9,071 nt of DNA from contig SVKH01000062.1 in NCBI GenBank assembly GCA_015068545.1, positions 1 through 9,071 on the forward strand, in the 5' to 3' direction. The notes under the pieces were generated by a model. It ran no database searches, was not told where the DNA came from, and saw only the letters and a program-made list of their open reading frames with translations. Shown here piece by piece: positions 1 to 5,932 of this stretch. The stretch is from Oscillospiraceae bacterium. Lineage in GTDB: Bacteria; Bacillota; Clostridia; UBA1381. A program made the position numbers and the translations under genes. Each line of letters begins with the position of its first letter. Within the stretch, counting starts at the first letter, position 1.

Positions 1-136
1 CTACACCGCCATGGTGTATTACAAGCTCTCTGCCGGCAAGCTTTCCATCGGGAAGTTGAACTGTGTCCTCTTTTACATGAATTATTCTTCCGTTATATAT
101 TTCTCTTGAAGATACTGTTTTTTCTGTGTAGTCCAT
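1..136 (-). CDS. nudF: ADP-ribose pyrophosphatase, N-terminal part (Nudix hydrolase, cut by window edge)
   Basis: Reading the minus strand from the ATG at 136-134 gives 45 codons with no stop before the left edge. The protein begins MDYTEKTVSSREIYNGRII and continues through a VQLPDGK segment to RELVIHHGGV. This is the typical start of bacterial NudF/YqkG ADP-ribose pyrophosphatases: a G(R/K)-I-I-x-V strand, an (E/Q)LP(N/D)GK turn, then R-E-x-V-x-H-x-G-x-V. Family knowledge: these Mg-dependent cytoplasmic Nudix enzymes split ADP-ribose into AMP and ribose-5-phosphate. The Nudix box itself (GX5EX7REUXEEXGU) lies beyond the edge, so catalytic residues cannot be checked. An AGGAG site (minus strand 147-143) lies six bases before the ATG and overlaps the mtnN stop codon, so translation is probably coupled to mtnN. 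It is the fourth gene of the luxS operon. Confidence 0.82.
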   Translation of the reverse strand, partial: MDYTEKTVSSREIYNGRIIHVKEDTVQLPDGKLAGRELVIHHGGV

Positions 137-145
137 TGCTGTCTC

Positions 146-832
146 CTATATGCGTGATAAAAAATTCTTAATTACCGAAATTTCGTTTTCCGCTGCCATT
201 TTGCAGAAAGTAGGGAAATCCATATTTGCGCCGTCATCTGCACCGTCACTCATGGCGCGAAGTACAGCAAATGGTACATTGTTTACATAACACACATGAC
301 CTATACTTCCGCCTTCCATTTCGCAGGAAATTGCACCGAAATTGGACTTTATAAAGTCCTTCTTTTCTTTATCAGCAATAAATTGGTCGCCGGAGGCTAT
401 TGTGCCTGTTCTAAAGTCAAAGCCTGCCGATTTAACGCTTTCTTCCAAAAGTGCAGTTACATCTTTATCTGTGGGGATGTGCACGATATTTATATCGGAA
501 AGCATCCCGATGGGATCGCCAAGAGGAGAGGTGTCCATATCATGCTGAACCACCTTGTCTGCTATGACGATATCTCCTATTTTGAGTTCAGGAGTAAGGC
601 AGCCTGCCACTCCCACATTGATAATAACCTTAGGTTTGTATTTTAAAATCATTGCTTCGGTGCATAAAGCGGAAAAAACTTTTCCTACACCACATTTTGC
701 AACGACAACGTCCTTTTGACCGAACTTGCCCTTTACAAAGTCAACTCCGCTTACTGTTTCGGTAGTGATATCGGACAATAATGCCTTTATATTTTCCACC
801 TCTATATCCATTGCGCCTATAATTCCTATCAT
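146..832 (-). CDS. mtnN: 5'-methylthioadenosine/S-adenosylhomocysteine nucleosidase
   Basis: 228 residues, the usual length for MtnN/Pfs (E. coli 232). The enzyme hydrolyses the N-glycosidic bond of SAH, methylthioadenosine and 5'-deoxyadenosine, releasing adenine. It removes inhibitory by-products of SAM use and supplies S-ribosylhomocysteine to LuxS. Visible family marks are the N-terminal GIIGAMDIEVE with the catalytic acid E11; the VGVAG segment near 73-77; the SGDQFI loop at 147-152; CEMEGG with purine/ribose-binding M172 and E173; and the catalytic aspartate D196 in RAMSDGAD. All catalytic residues of the family (E12, E174, D197 in E. coli numbering) are present, so it should be active in the cytoplasm. 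The start is supported by a full AGGAGG at 846-841 (minus), eight bases ahead. The gene begins 15 bases after the phosphoribosyltransferase gene and is followed nine bases later by nudF. Confidence 0.96.
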   Translation of the reverse strand: MIGIIGAMDIEVENIKALLSDITTETVSGVDFVKGKFGQKDVVVAKCGVGKVFSALCTEAMILKYKPKVIINVGVAGCLTPELKIGDIVIADKVVQHDMDTSPLGDPIGMLSDINIVHIPTDKDVTALLEESVKSAGFDFRTGTIASGDQFIADKEKKDFIKSNFGAISCEMEGGSIGHVCYVNNVPFAVLRAMSDGADDGANMDFPTFCKMAAENEISVIKNFLSRI

Positions 833-847
833 GCCGCTAGCCTCCTA

Positions 848-1396
848 TTATAAAAGAGGTAGTGCTTCTGCAAATACGATATCATCTCGCTTTGCAGCAT
901 CACCTTCGGCAAAGACAAAAGCCTTGCCAACTATATTTGCACCTACCTGTGACAGGATTGACTCAATTGCCACAAGGGATGAGCCGGTGGACACAACATC
1001 ATCCATAATAAGTACATTTTTGCCCTCAAGCTTTGGGATCTGGTTGTTATCAAGGTGCAGAAAATGCTCGTCTTTTGTGGTGTATGTGTTCACGGCACCC
1101 TTTGTAACCTCTTTGTGATAGATTTTCTGCTCCTTTCTTAATATAACCATGTTGCAGTCCAGCTTTTTGGCAAACCAGTAAGCTAGTATAACGCCCTTGG
1201 TTTCTGCAGAGATAACGGTATCCACAGAGGAAAGATCCACATTTGATGCCTTTAGTTTGTCGTATAATGCTATGCAAGCATCCTCAGAAAGCTTTTCAGA
1301 GGATAGCATATCAAAAACGGCTATGGACAATCCTGACTTAATTTCTATAATTGGAAGTCCGTATTCTTTATTGTTAAGCGTAACTTTGTATTCCAT
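848..1396 (-). CDS. Adenine phosphoribosyltransferase-like type I PRTase
   Basis: 182 residues, the size of bacterial APRT. The PRPP-binding signature of type I phosphoribosyltransferases is clear at 128-140 (VLIMDDVVSTGSS; acidic pair D132-D133, then the STG phosphate loop). Upstream, ISAETKG at 62-68 sits where APRTs have an EARG motif, and RKEQKIY at 87-93 matches the R-K-x(3)-(L/I)-P hood segment. The N-terminal F-D pair at 28-29 aligns roughly with the FRD element of APRT. Family role: PRPP plus a purine base gives a nucleotide and pyrophosphate. Between luxS and mtnN, the obvious substrate is adenine released by MtnN, giving AMP, but this is inference because the N-terminal half is divergent. 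Xanthine or another base remains possible. The AGGAG at 1408-1404 (minus), seven bases before the ATG, shares one base with the luxS stop codon, which suggests coupling. Confidence 0.8.
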   Translation of the reverse strand: MEYKVTLNNKEYGLPIIEIKSGLSIAVFDMLSSEKLSEDACIALYDKLKASNVDLSSVDTVISAETKGVILAYWFAKKLDCNMVILRKEQKIYHKEVTKGAVNTYTTKDEHFLHLDNNQIPKLEGKNVLIMDDVVSTGSSLVAIESILSQVGANIVGKAFVFAEGDAAKRDDIVFAEALPLL

Positions 1397-1407
1397 AATT
1401 AAACTCC

Positions 1408-1860
1408 TTAATAATATTTAAAATCTGAAAGTTTTGTTTTCAAAACGTTTAGGTATAGTTTAGCCTCGGTTTTTGCTGTGGCAAGGTCAAGACTTTTGTA
1501 ATTACCGCACTCAATTTCCGATGCACCGAAAACTTCACCTTCATGGGAAACAATTTTTTCACAGGCAGAGATAATCTCGCTAAGAACTATATTGTCGTCG
1601 GCATTTCTTACTAAAAGGTAAAAGCCTGTCTGGCATCCCATTGGCCCGAAGTATATTACATCAAGAGCAGAATTTCTGATATATGTAGAGAACATATGCT
1701 CAAAAGTGTGCATAGTAACATTGTCCATATAATTGCCGGAATTTGGCTGTCTTGTGCGCATATCGTAGGTGGTGATGTCATCGTCAATGCGGGAAATGTA
1801 CAGACCTTCAGCAAATTTGGTATGGTCAACGGTAAAGCTGGCATTCTTTTTTATATCCAT
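1408..1860 (-). CDS. luxS: S-ribosylhomocysteine lyase (AI-2 synthase)
   Basis: 150 residues, a typical LuxS length. The enzyme cleaves S-ribosylhomocysteine to homocysteine and 4,5-dihydroxy-2,3-pentanedione, which cyclises to autoinducer-2. The metal site is complete: HTFEH at 51-55 gives H51 and H55, with general base E54, and the third ligand is C118 in ECGNY. The catalytic thiol is C76 in FGPMGCQTGFYL, corresponding to Cys84 of B. subtilis LuxS. The substrate-binding segment YDMRTRQPN is at 32-40. The frame stays open upstream to an ATG at 1953, but the ATG at 1860 is chosen because the protein then matches the family start (SFTVDHTK near residue 8), an AAAGGA site lies nine bases ahead (1875-1870), and the promoter -10 (1927-1922) would fall inside the longer version. 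It is the first gene of the leftward operon and links SAH detoxification to methionine recycling and possibly quorum signalling. Confidence 0.96.
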   Translation of the reverse strand: MDIKKNASFTVDHTKFAEGLYISRIDDDITTYDMRTRQPNSGNYMDNVTMHTFEHMFSTYIRNSALDVIYFGPMGCQTGFYLLVRNADDNIVLSEIISACEKIVSHEGEVFGASEIECGNYKSLDLATAKTEAKLYLNVLKTKLSDFKYY

Positions 1861-1877
1861 AGTTTTACGTCCTTTCA

Positions 1878-1912
1878 TGGGAAAACTGTATAGCCTCTTC
1901 GGCAAATTCCCA
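1878..1912 (-). promoter_or_regulatory. Possible hairpin in the luxS mRNA leader
   Basis: On the minus strand, TGGGAA (1912-1907) is the inverted complement of TTCCCA (1883-1878). A smaller stem, GCC-GAAGA-GGC (1903-1893), lies inside it. The 5' arm starts only a few bases after the transcription start predicted from the promoter, and the 3' arm ends two bases before the AAAGGA ribosome binding site. The structure could therefore cap the transcript at its 5' end or influence initiation. No protein or ligand is implied, it matches no riboswitch class I know, and six base pairs around a 23-base loop is modest. Confidence 0.3.
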
Positions 1913-1921
1913 CCAATCCAT

Positions 1922-1950
1922 ATTATAACATATAATATAAATAAAAACAA
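1922..1950 (-). promoter_or_regulatory. Promoter for the luxS operon (leftward)
   Basis: The minus strand carries a perfect TATAAT at 1927-1922, preceded by TG one base upstream (TGTTATAAT), an extended -10. Seventeen bases further upstream is TTGTTT (1950-1945), a weak -35 with the TTG core. This is the expected vegetative sigma-A layout. The predicted start is near 1915, giving a leader of about 55 bases. No operator or riboswitch is visible between it and luxS beyond the short hairpin listed separately. Confidence 0.65.
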
Positions 1951-2021
1951 CAATTATTTGCAGGAAAACATCAGTGGATTTGATGATTGCGCAGATAAGC
2001 ATAACAACATATTTATAGCTA

Positions 2022-2058
2022 TTGACTAATGGAAACAAATGTGATAAAATGCTATAAT
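2022..2058 (+). promoter_or_regulatory. Promoter for the gdpP-rplI-dnaB-tilS-ftsH unit
   Basis: TTGACT (2022-2027) is followed after exactly 17 bases by TAAAAT (2045-2050), itself preceded by TG at 2042-2043, so it is a near-consensus sigma-A promoter with an extended -10. A second candidate -10, TGCTATAAT (2050-2058), overlaps it but has no well-spaced -35. Transcription should start between about 2057 and 2065, leaving a leader of about 40-50 bases. That leader contains a small TATC-GTAA-GATA stem-loop (2075-2086, GNRA-type loop) and the AAAAGGAG site of gdpP (2093-2100). The leader is too short for a c-di-AMP riboswitch. Confidence 0.7.
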
Positions 2059-2105
2059 AGTAAAATGGGATTAGTATCGTAAGATATGCTATAAAAGGAG
2101 ATATT

Positions 2106-4109
2106 ATGAAAAAGAGATATGGCGCCAACGCAGAAATCATCGGCATTTCTATAGCCATTACAGTTCTTGTTATTATGGGAGGGTATTCCCTCTATGACGG
2201 CAGTCTGGTTCAGGGTTGGGCACAGATTGGTGCTTCAGTATTCCTTGCTGTTTACGCATTTGTGTACAATAGCAGAAGCAAGAAGAGTTTTTCTGAATAT
2301 GTAAAAATGGTCACATCCCGAAAGGAAGGAATGTCCAGCGATGCCATCAGCAAATTTCCGCTTCCTATGGCGGTGTTGCAGATAAACGGACAGATAAGCT
2401 GGTACAATGACCTGTTTTCCGAAATGCTGGGCTCTAATGATTTGTATAATATTGTAATAAGCGATGTTATGCCGGACTTAAAGTGGTCCGAAATACTAAA
2501 GTCTAACGGCTCTATATACACCTATGCAGGCTACAAGGGCCACAAATACAACGTGGTAGGCGATATTATTAAGTCGGCGGATTCTACTTCGGAAAAGCCG
2601 GAATATACGGTACTTTTATACTTTATAGATAAAACGGAAATAGAGACGTTGAGAAAGCGGTATGACGAAGATAAAATCGACATGGCTATTATCAGTATAG
2701 ATAACTACGAGGAATTGATTCAAAAAATGGATGATTCCCAGTTCCAGCAGACTATGGCGGCGATAAATAAATACATTAGCGCATGGGTGCAGGAGAGCAA
2801 AGGTGTAATTAAAAAGACGGAAAGAGACCGATACATCGTGCTTTTCGAGCACAAATGGCTGAAGGAATATATACAGAAAAAGTTTGATGTACTAGCAAAG
2901 GTGCGAGGCATTGGCGAGGAAACAAAAATGCCTATATCCTTAAGTATAGGAGTTGGAGTAGGCGGCAGCATACTGGAAAACGAAGAGTTTGCAAGAGGAG
3001 CTCTTGACATGGCCTTGGGAAGAGGTGGAGATCAAGCCGCTGTAAAGGATCCTACCCAGTATAACTTCTATGGCGGCATAACCAAAGACTACGAAAAGAG
3101 TACAAGAGTAAAGACGAGAGCTTTTGCGCTGGCATTTAAGGACTTTGTAGAAAATTCCGACAAGGTAATCTTTATGGGACACGCAAATGCGGATTACGAT
3201 TCATTCGGTTCTGCAGTAGGACTTCAGGGTGCGGTAAGAGCTTTGGGCAAAAAACCGTATATTGTAATGGATCCATCACCTGCTGTGGCAGAACTGGAGG
3301 CAGAAGTTCGGGAAATAGAGGCATATGATTCTATGCTAATCACTCCGGATGAAGCGGAAGAAATCATAACAATGAATACCCTTTTGGTCATACTGGACAC
3401 TCATAGACCGTCTATGTTACCGGCACCGGGACTGGTGGAAAAGACCACTAAAGTAGTATTGATAGACCATCACCGAAAGAGTACAGAATTCCTTACCAAT
3501 ATTTCACTTATGTACCACGAGCCGTATGCGTCTTCAACCTGTGAAATGGCAACGGAAATACTGCAATATATAGATGAAGCAAAGAAGATGTCTACCTTTG
3601 AGGCAAAGGCACTTTATGTGGGAATGGTGATAGACACCAAAAACTTCACTGTAAAAACAGGAGTGCGTACATTTGAGGCGGCATCATACCTAAGAAGATT
3701 TGGTATAAATACATCCGAAACCAGACACCTTTTCAACATAAGCATGGAGGATTACATCCACAGAGCAGAATTGATAAAATCTGCAAAGATGATGTATGAC
3801 GGCATACTTGTTTCTCAGGCAGCAGAGGCATATCCCAACATAAGAGTTATGGCTTCGCAGACAGCTGATGAGATGCTGAACCTTGCCGGGATAAAGGCGG
3901 CATTTGTACTTTATCCGAGTGAAGGCGGCATATGCGTATCTGCAAGGTCCTTGGGCGACATAAACGTGCAGGAAATTACAGAAATGTTTGGCGGTGGAGG
4001 ACATTCCACAGTGGCTGGAGCAAAGCTTTCCGAAAAGCAACCTCAGCAGGCAATGGAAACGGTAGAAAATGCAATTAAAAAGTATATGGAAGAAAACAGA
4101 AAGGACTGA
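2106..4109 (+). CDS. gdpP: Cyclic-di-AMP phosphodiesterase GdpP (YybT family)
   Basis: 667 residues, close to the roughly 655-660 of known GdpP proteins, with the family domain order. Two membrane helices lie at about 11-30 and 36-55. A PAS-like region follows at about 82-175 (PLPMAVLQINGQISWYND). A degenerate GGDEF domain spans about 190-325, with TERDRY at 238-243 where the signature should be, so no diguanylate cyclase activity is expected. The DHH phosphoesterase domain follows. Its metal ligands are visible: GHANADYDS (H359, D363, D365), D431 in ILDTHRPS, the DHH triad D454-H455-H456, and D510 in VIDTKN. A DHHA1 domain ends with FGGGGHSTVAGA at 628-639. Family role: a membrane-anchored enzyme hydrolysing c-di-AMP to pApA, and so affecting wall, potassium and osmotic homeostasis. 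The ATG follows AAAAGGAG by five bases. It is first in the rightward operon, five bases ahead of rplI. Confidence 0.96.
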   Translation: MKKRYGANAEIIGISIAITVLVIMGGYSLYDGSLVQGWAQIGASVFLAVYAFVYNSRSKKSFSEYVKMVTSRKEGMSSDAISKFPLPMAVLQINGQISWYNDLFSEMLGSNDLYNIVISDVMPDLKWSEILKSNGSIYTYAGYKGHKYNVVGDIIKSADSTSEKPEYTVLLYFIDKTEIETLRKRYDEDKIDMAIISIDNYEELIQKMDDSQFQQTMAAINKYISAWVQESKGVIKKTERDRYIVLFEHKWLKEYIQKKFDVLAKVRGIGEETKMPISLSIGVGVGGSILENEEFARGALDMALGRGGDQAAVKDPTQYNFYGGITKDYEKSTRVKTRAFALAFKDFVENSDKVIFMGHANADYDSFGSAVGLQGAVRALGKKPYIVMDPSPAVAELEAEVREIEAYDSMLITPDEAEEIITMNTLLVILDTHRPSMLPAPGLVEKTTKVVLIDHHRKSTEFLTNISLMYHEPYASSTCEMATEILQYIDEAKKMSTFEAKALYVGMVIDTKNFTVKTGVRTFEAASYLRRFGINTSETRHLFNISMEDYIHRAELIKSAKMMYDGILVSQAAEAYPNIRVMASQTADEMLNLAGIKAAFVLYPSEGGICVSARSLGDINVQEITEMFGGGGHSTVAGAKLSEKQPQQAMETVENAIKKYMEENRKD

Positions 4110-4114
4110 TACAT

Positions 4115-4561
4115 TTGAAGGTTATTTTAAATCAAGATATAAAAGGACAGGGCAAAAAGGGACAGCTTGTTGAGGTATCAGACGGATACGCAAGAAACTA
4201 TCTTTTGCCTAAAAAACTGGCAAAGGAAGCAACAAATGCCAACATAAACATTATGAACGGTAAAAACGAATCTGAGGCATATCATCAAAAGGTAGCGCTT
4301 GAGGAAGCTAACGCCCAAAAGGAAAAGATGGAGAGTATTACTGTGGTTCTTTCTGCAAAGGCAGGAGAAAACGGCAAGCTGTTTGGTTCTATTACATCCA
4401 AGGATGTTGCAGAAGCTTTGAAAATGCAACATCACATCAAGCTTGATAAGAAAAAGTTTGTTATGCCGGACGGTATAAAGACTCTTGGTGTTACCACAGT
4501 AGAAGTTAAGATCCACCAAGGAGTTGTAGGTAAATTGAAGGTAGAGGTCAAAGGACAATAA
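4115..4561 (+). CDS. rplI: 50S ribosomal protein bL9 (TTG start)
   Basis: 148 residues, the standard length of bL9, a large-subunit protein that binds 23S rRNA through its N-terminal domain and reaches out through a long helix. The N-terminal domain shows the family pattern: MKVILNQDIKGQGKKGQLVE, then VSDGYARNYLLPKKLA at 21-36 and the A-T pair at 39-40. A charged connecting helix runs about 41-74, and the C-terminal domain holds the G-K-L-F-G-S-I-T-S-K-D motif near 87-97. The start codon is TTG at 4115-4117. No ATG or GTG gives the conserved first strand, and AAAGGA (4100-4105) sits nine bases upstream inside the end of gdpP. The gdpP-rplI-dnaB order is widely conserved in Bacillota. Confidence 0.97.
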   Translation: MKVILNQDIKGQGKKGQLVEVSDGYARNYLLPKKLAKEATNANINIMNGKNESEAYHQKVALEEANAQKEKMESITVVLSAKAGENGKLFGSITSKDVAEALKMQHHIKLDKKKFVMPDGIKTLGVTTVEVKIHQGVVGKLKVEVKGQ

Positions 4562-4582
4562 TACGAGAGGAAGAAAAAGCTA

Positions 4583-5929
4583 ATGGCAGATACTAATGTA
4601 GGAGATTATGAGTTACCTCATAGTCTTGAAGCGGAAAAAGCGGTTATCGGCTGTATAATGCAGGACAACAAGGCTTTGGCGGCATCTGCGGAGATAGTTA
4701 AGGCAGACGATTTTTACTTTGATGCAAACAGAGAAATCTATGCTATAAGTATGGAGCTGTTTAATGAGAATACTCCTGTTGACGTGGTGACTGTCAGTGA
4801 CAGGCTCACAAGATACGATAAATTAGATGCAGTAGGCGGAGTAGCATACCTCACATCGCTTATGATGAGTATTACCACTACGGAAAATGTGGTATACTAT
4901 GCTAAGATTATAAGGGAAAAATCTGTACTCAGGAGACTTTCTAAAACTGCAACAGCAATAAACAGTATAGCAGTAGCTCAGGATACCGAAACCGAAACAG
5001 TTTTAGAACGTGCTACTCAAATGATAATTGACGTAGTTTCGGAGCAGGGTAAAGGAGAGATTGTACCGGTAAGTGATATTATTATGGAAGCTTATCAGGA
5101 AATGGTGGAAAATTCCTCAAATCCTAATAAGCTTACCGGCGTACCTACCGGATTTGACGAGCTAAACAGAAGGTGTGGCGGATTCCATGGTGGAGAATTT
5201 ATCCTAATTGCAGGGCGTCCGGGTATGGGTAAGTCCAGTTTCGCAGTAAATATCGCCGAACACGTTGCAATTTCCGAGGGTAAAACCGTAGCTGTGTTTA
5301 ACTTGGAAATGCCAAAGGAAGCAGTGCTAAAGCGTATTCTTTGCTCTCAAGCATATATAGATTCATCCAAGCTCATTACAGGTAAAATGGAGGGTGAAGA
5401 CTGGGCAAGACTTGGAAAAGTTCTGGATAAAATTGCTTCAGCACCTCTTTATATAGATGACTCATCAGTAGTGACTGTATCAGAAATAAGAGCAAAATGC
5501 CAAAGACTAAAGCAGACCAGAGGTCTTGCGATGGTGGTTATAGACTACCTTCAACTTATGCAAGGTTCAGGCAGAAACGAATCCAGACAGCAGGAAATTT
5601 CCGATATTTCCCGTTCATTAAAGATCATGGCAAAGGAACTTGGCGTTCCGGTTGTGGCTCTTTCCCAGCTTTCCCGTGCCAGCGAAAGCCGTCAGGACAA
5701 AAGACCTATGCTTTCGGATATTCGTGAATCCGGTGCCATCGAGCAGGATGCGGATATGGTTATTTTCCTTTACAGAGACGAGTACTACAATAAGGAAACT
5801 GAGGATAAAGGCCTTGCGGAGGTAATACTGGCAAAGCACAGAGCCGGCGAAACAGGTATGTTTAAGCTCGGATGGAAAGGTCAGTACACAAAGTTTATAA
5901 ACATCGACTACCACAAGGAAGAAGAATAG
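4583..5929 (+). CDS. dnaB: Replicative DNA helicase (DnaB; DnaC in Bacillus nomenclature)
   Basis: 448 residues, normal for the Gram-positive helicase (about 450), so there is no intein. It is the hexameric ring helicase that unwinds DNA at the replication fork and recruits primase. The N-terminal helical domain (about 10-110) begins with the family motif LPHSLEAEKAVIGCIMQD. A linker leads to the RecA-fold motor: GVPTGFDELN at 186-195, Walker A GRPGMGKS at 211-218, catalytic E242 in FNLEMPKE, Walker B VVIDYLQLM at 318-326 with D321, the SQLSR segment at 361-365, the DNA-binding/DIRESGAIEQDAD region at 379-391, and the arginine finger R420 in AKHRAGETG. The ATG at 4583 is preceded by AGAGGAAG (4566-4573) and lies 21 bases after rplI. 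The gene ends in TAG followed directly by a second in-frame TAG, then the tilS ATG. Confidence 0.97.
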   Translation: MADTNVGDYELPHSLEAEKAVIGCIMQDNKALAASAEIVKADDFYFDANREIYAISMELFNENTPVDVVTVSDRLTRYDKLDAVGGVAYLTSLMMSITTTENVVYYAKIIREKSVLRRLSKTATAINSIAVAQDTETETVLERATQMIIDVVSEQGKGEIVPVSDIIMEAYQEMVENSSNPNKLTGVPTGFDELNRRCGGFHGGEFILIAGRPGMGKSSFAVNIAEHVAISEGKTVAVFNLEMPKEAVLKRILCSQAYIDSSKLITGKMEGEDWARLGKVLDKIASAPLYIDDSSVVTVSEIRAKCQRLKQTRGLAMVVIDYLQLMQGSGRNESRQQEISDISRSLKIMAKELGVPVVALSQLSRASESRQDKRPMLSDIRESGAIEQDADMVIFLYRDEYYNKETEDKGLAEVILAKHRAGETGMFKLGWKGQYTKFINIDYHKEEE

Positions 5930-5932
5930 TAG

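Noticed and set aside
835..846. Palindromic GCTAGC next to CCTCCT between mtnN and the PRTase gene as a possible operator
   Set aside because: A six-base palindrome is expected by chance, and it lies within the spacer between the mtnN Shine-Dalgarno and start codon. The CCTCCT is that Shine-Dalgarno on the opposite strand.
726..1118. 130-codon open frame on the plus strand opposite the mtnN/PRTase junction
   Set aside because: It is antisense to two well-supported genes, has low-complexity Ser/Ala/Thr composition and has no ribosome site. It is a shadow frame.
1861..1953. Longer luxS start at 1953 (31 extra residues)
   Set aside because: The extension is not part of LuxS, lacks a ribosome site, and contains the promoter -10 at 1927-1922, so it would not be transcribed from that promoter.
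1861..2105. Riboswitch (SAM, SAH or c-di-AMP) in the divergent region, suggested by the neighbouring genes
   Set aside because: The predicted leaders are only about 40-55 bases on each side, with no recognisable conserved core and no terminator-like stem followed by a T run.
1865..2158. 97-codon hydrophobic open frame on the minus strand across the intergenic region
   Set aside because: It starts inside gdpP in antisense, has no good ribosome site, runs through both promoters and gets its hydrophobicity from AT-rich DNA. It overlaps the luxS leader and resembles no known family.
4583..5929. Intein in DnaB
   Set aside because: Replicative helicases are frequent intein hosts, but the protein is of normal length and runs unbroken through Walker A and the later motifs.
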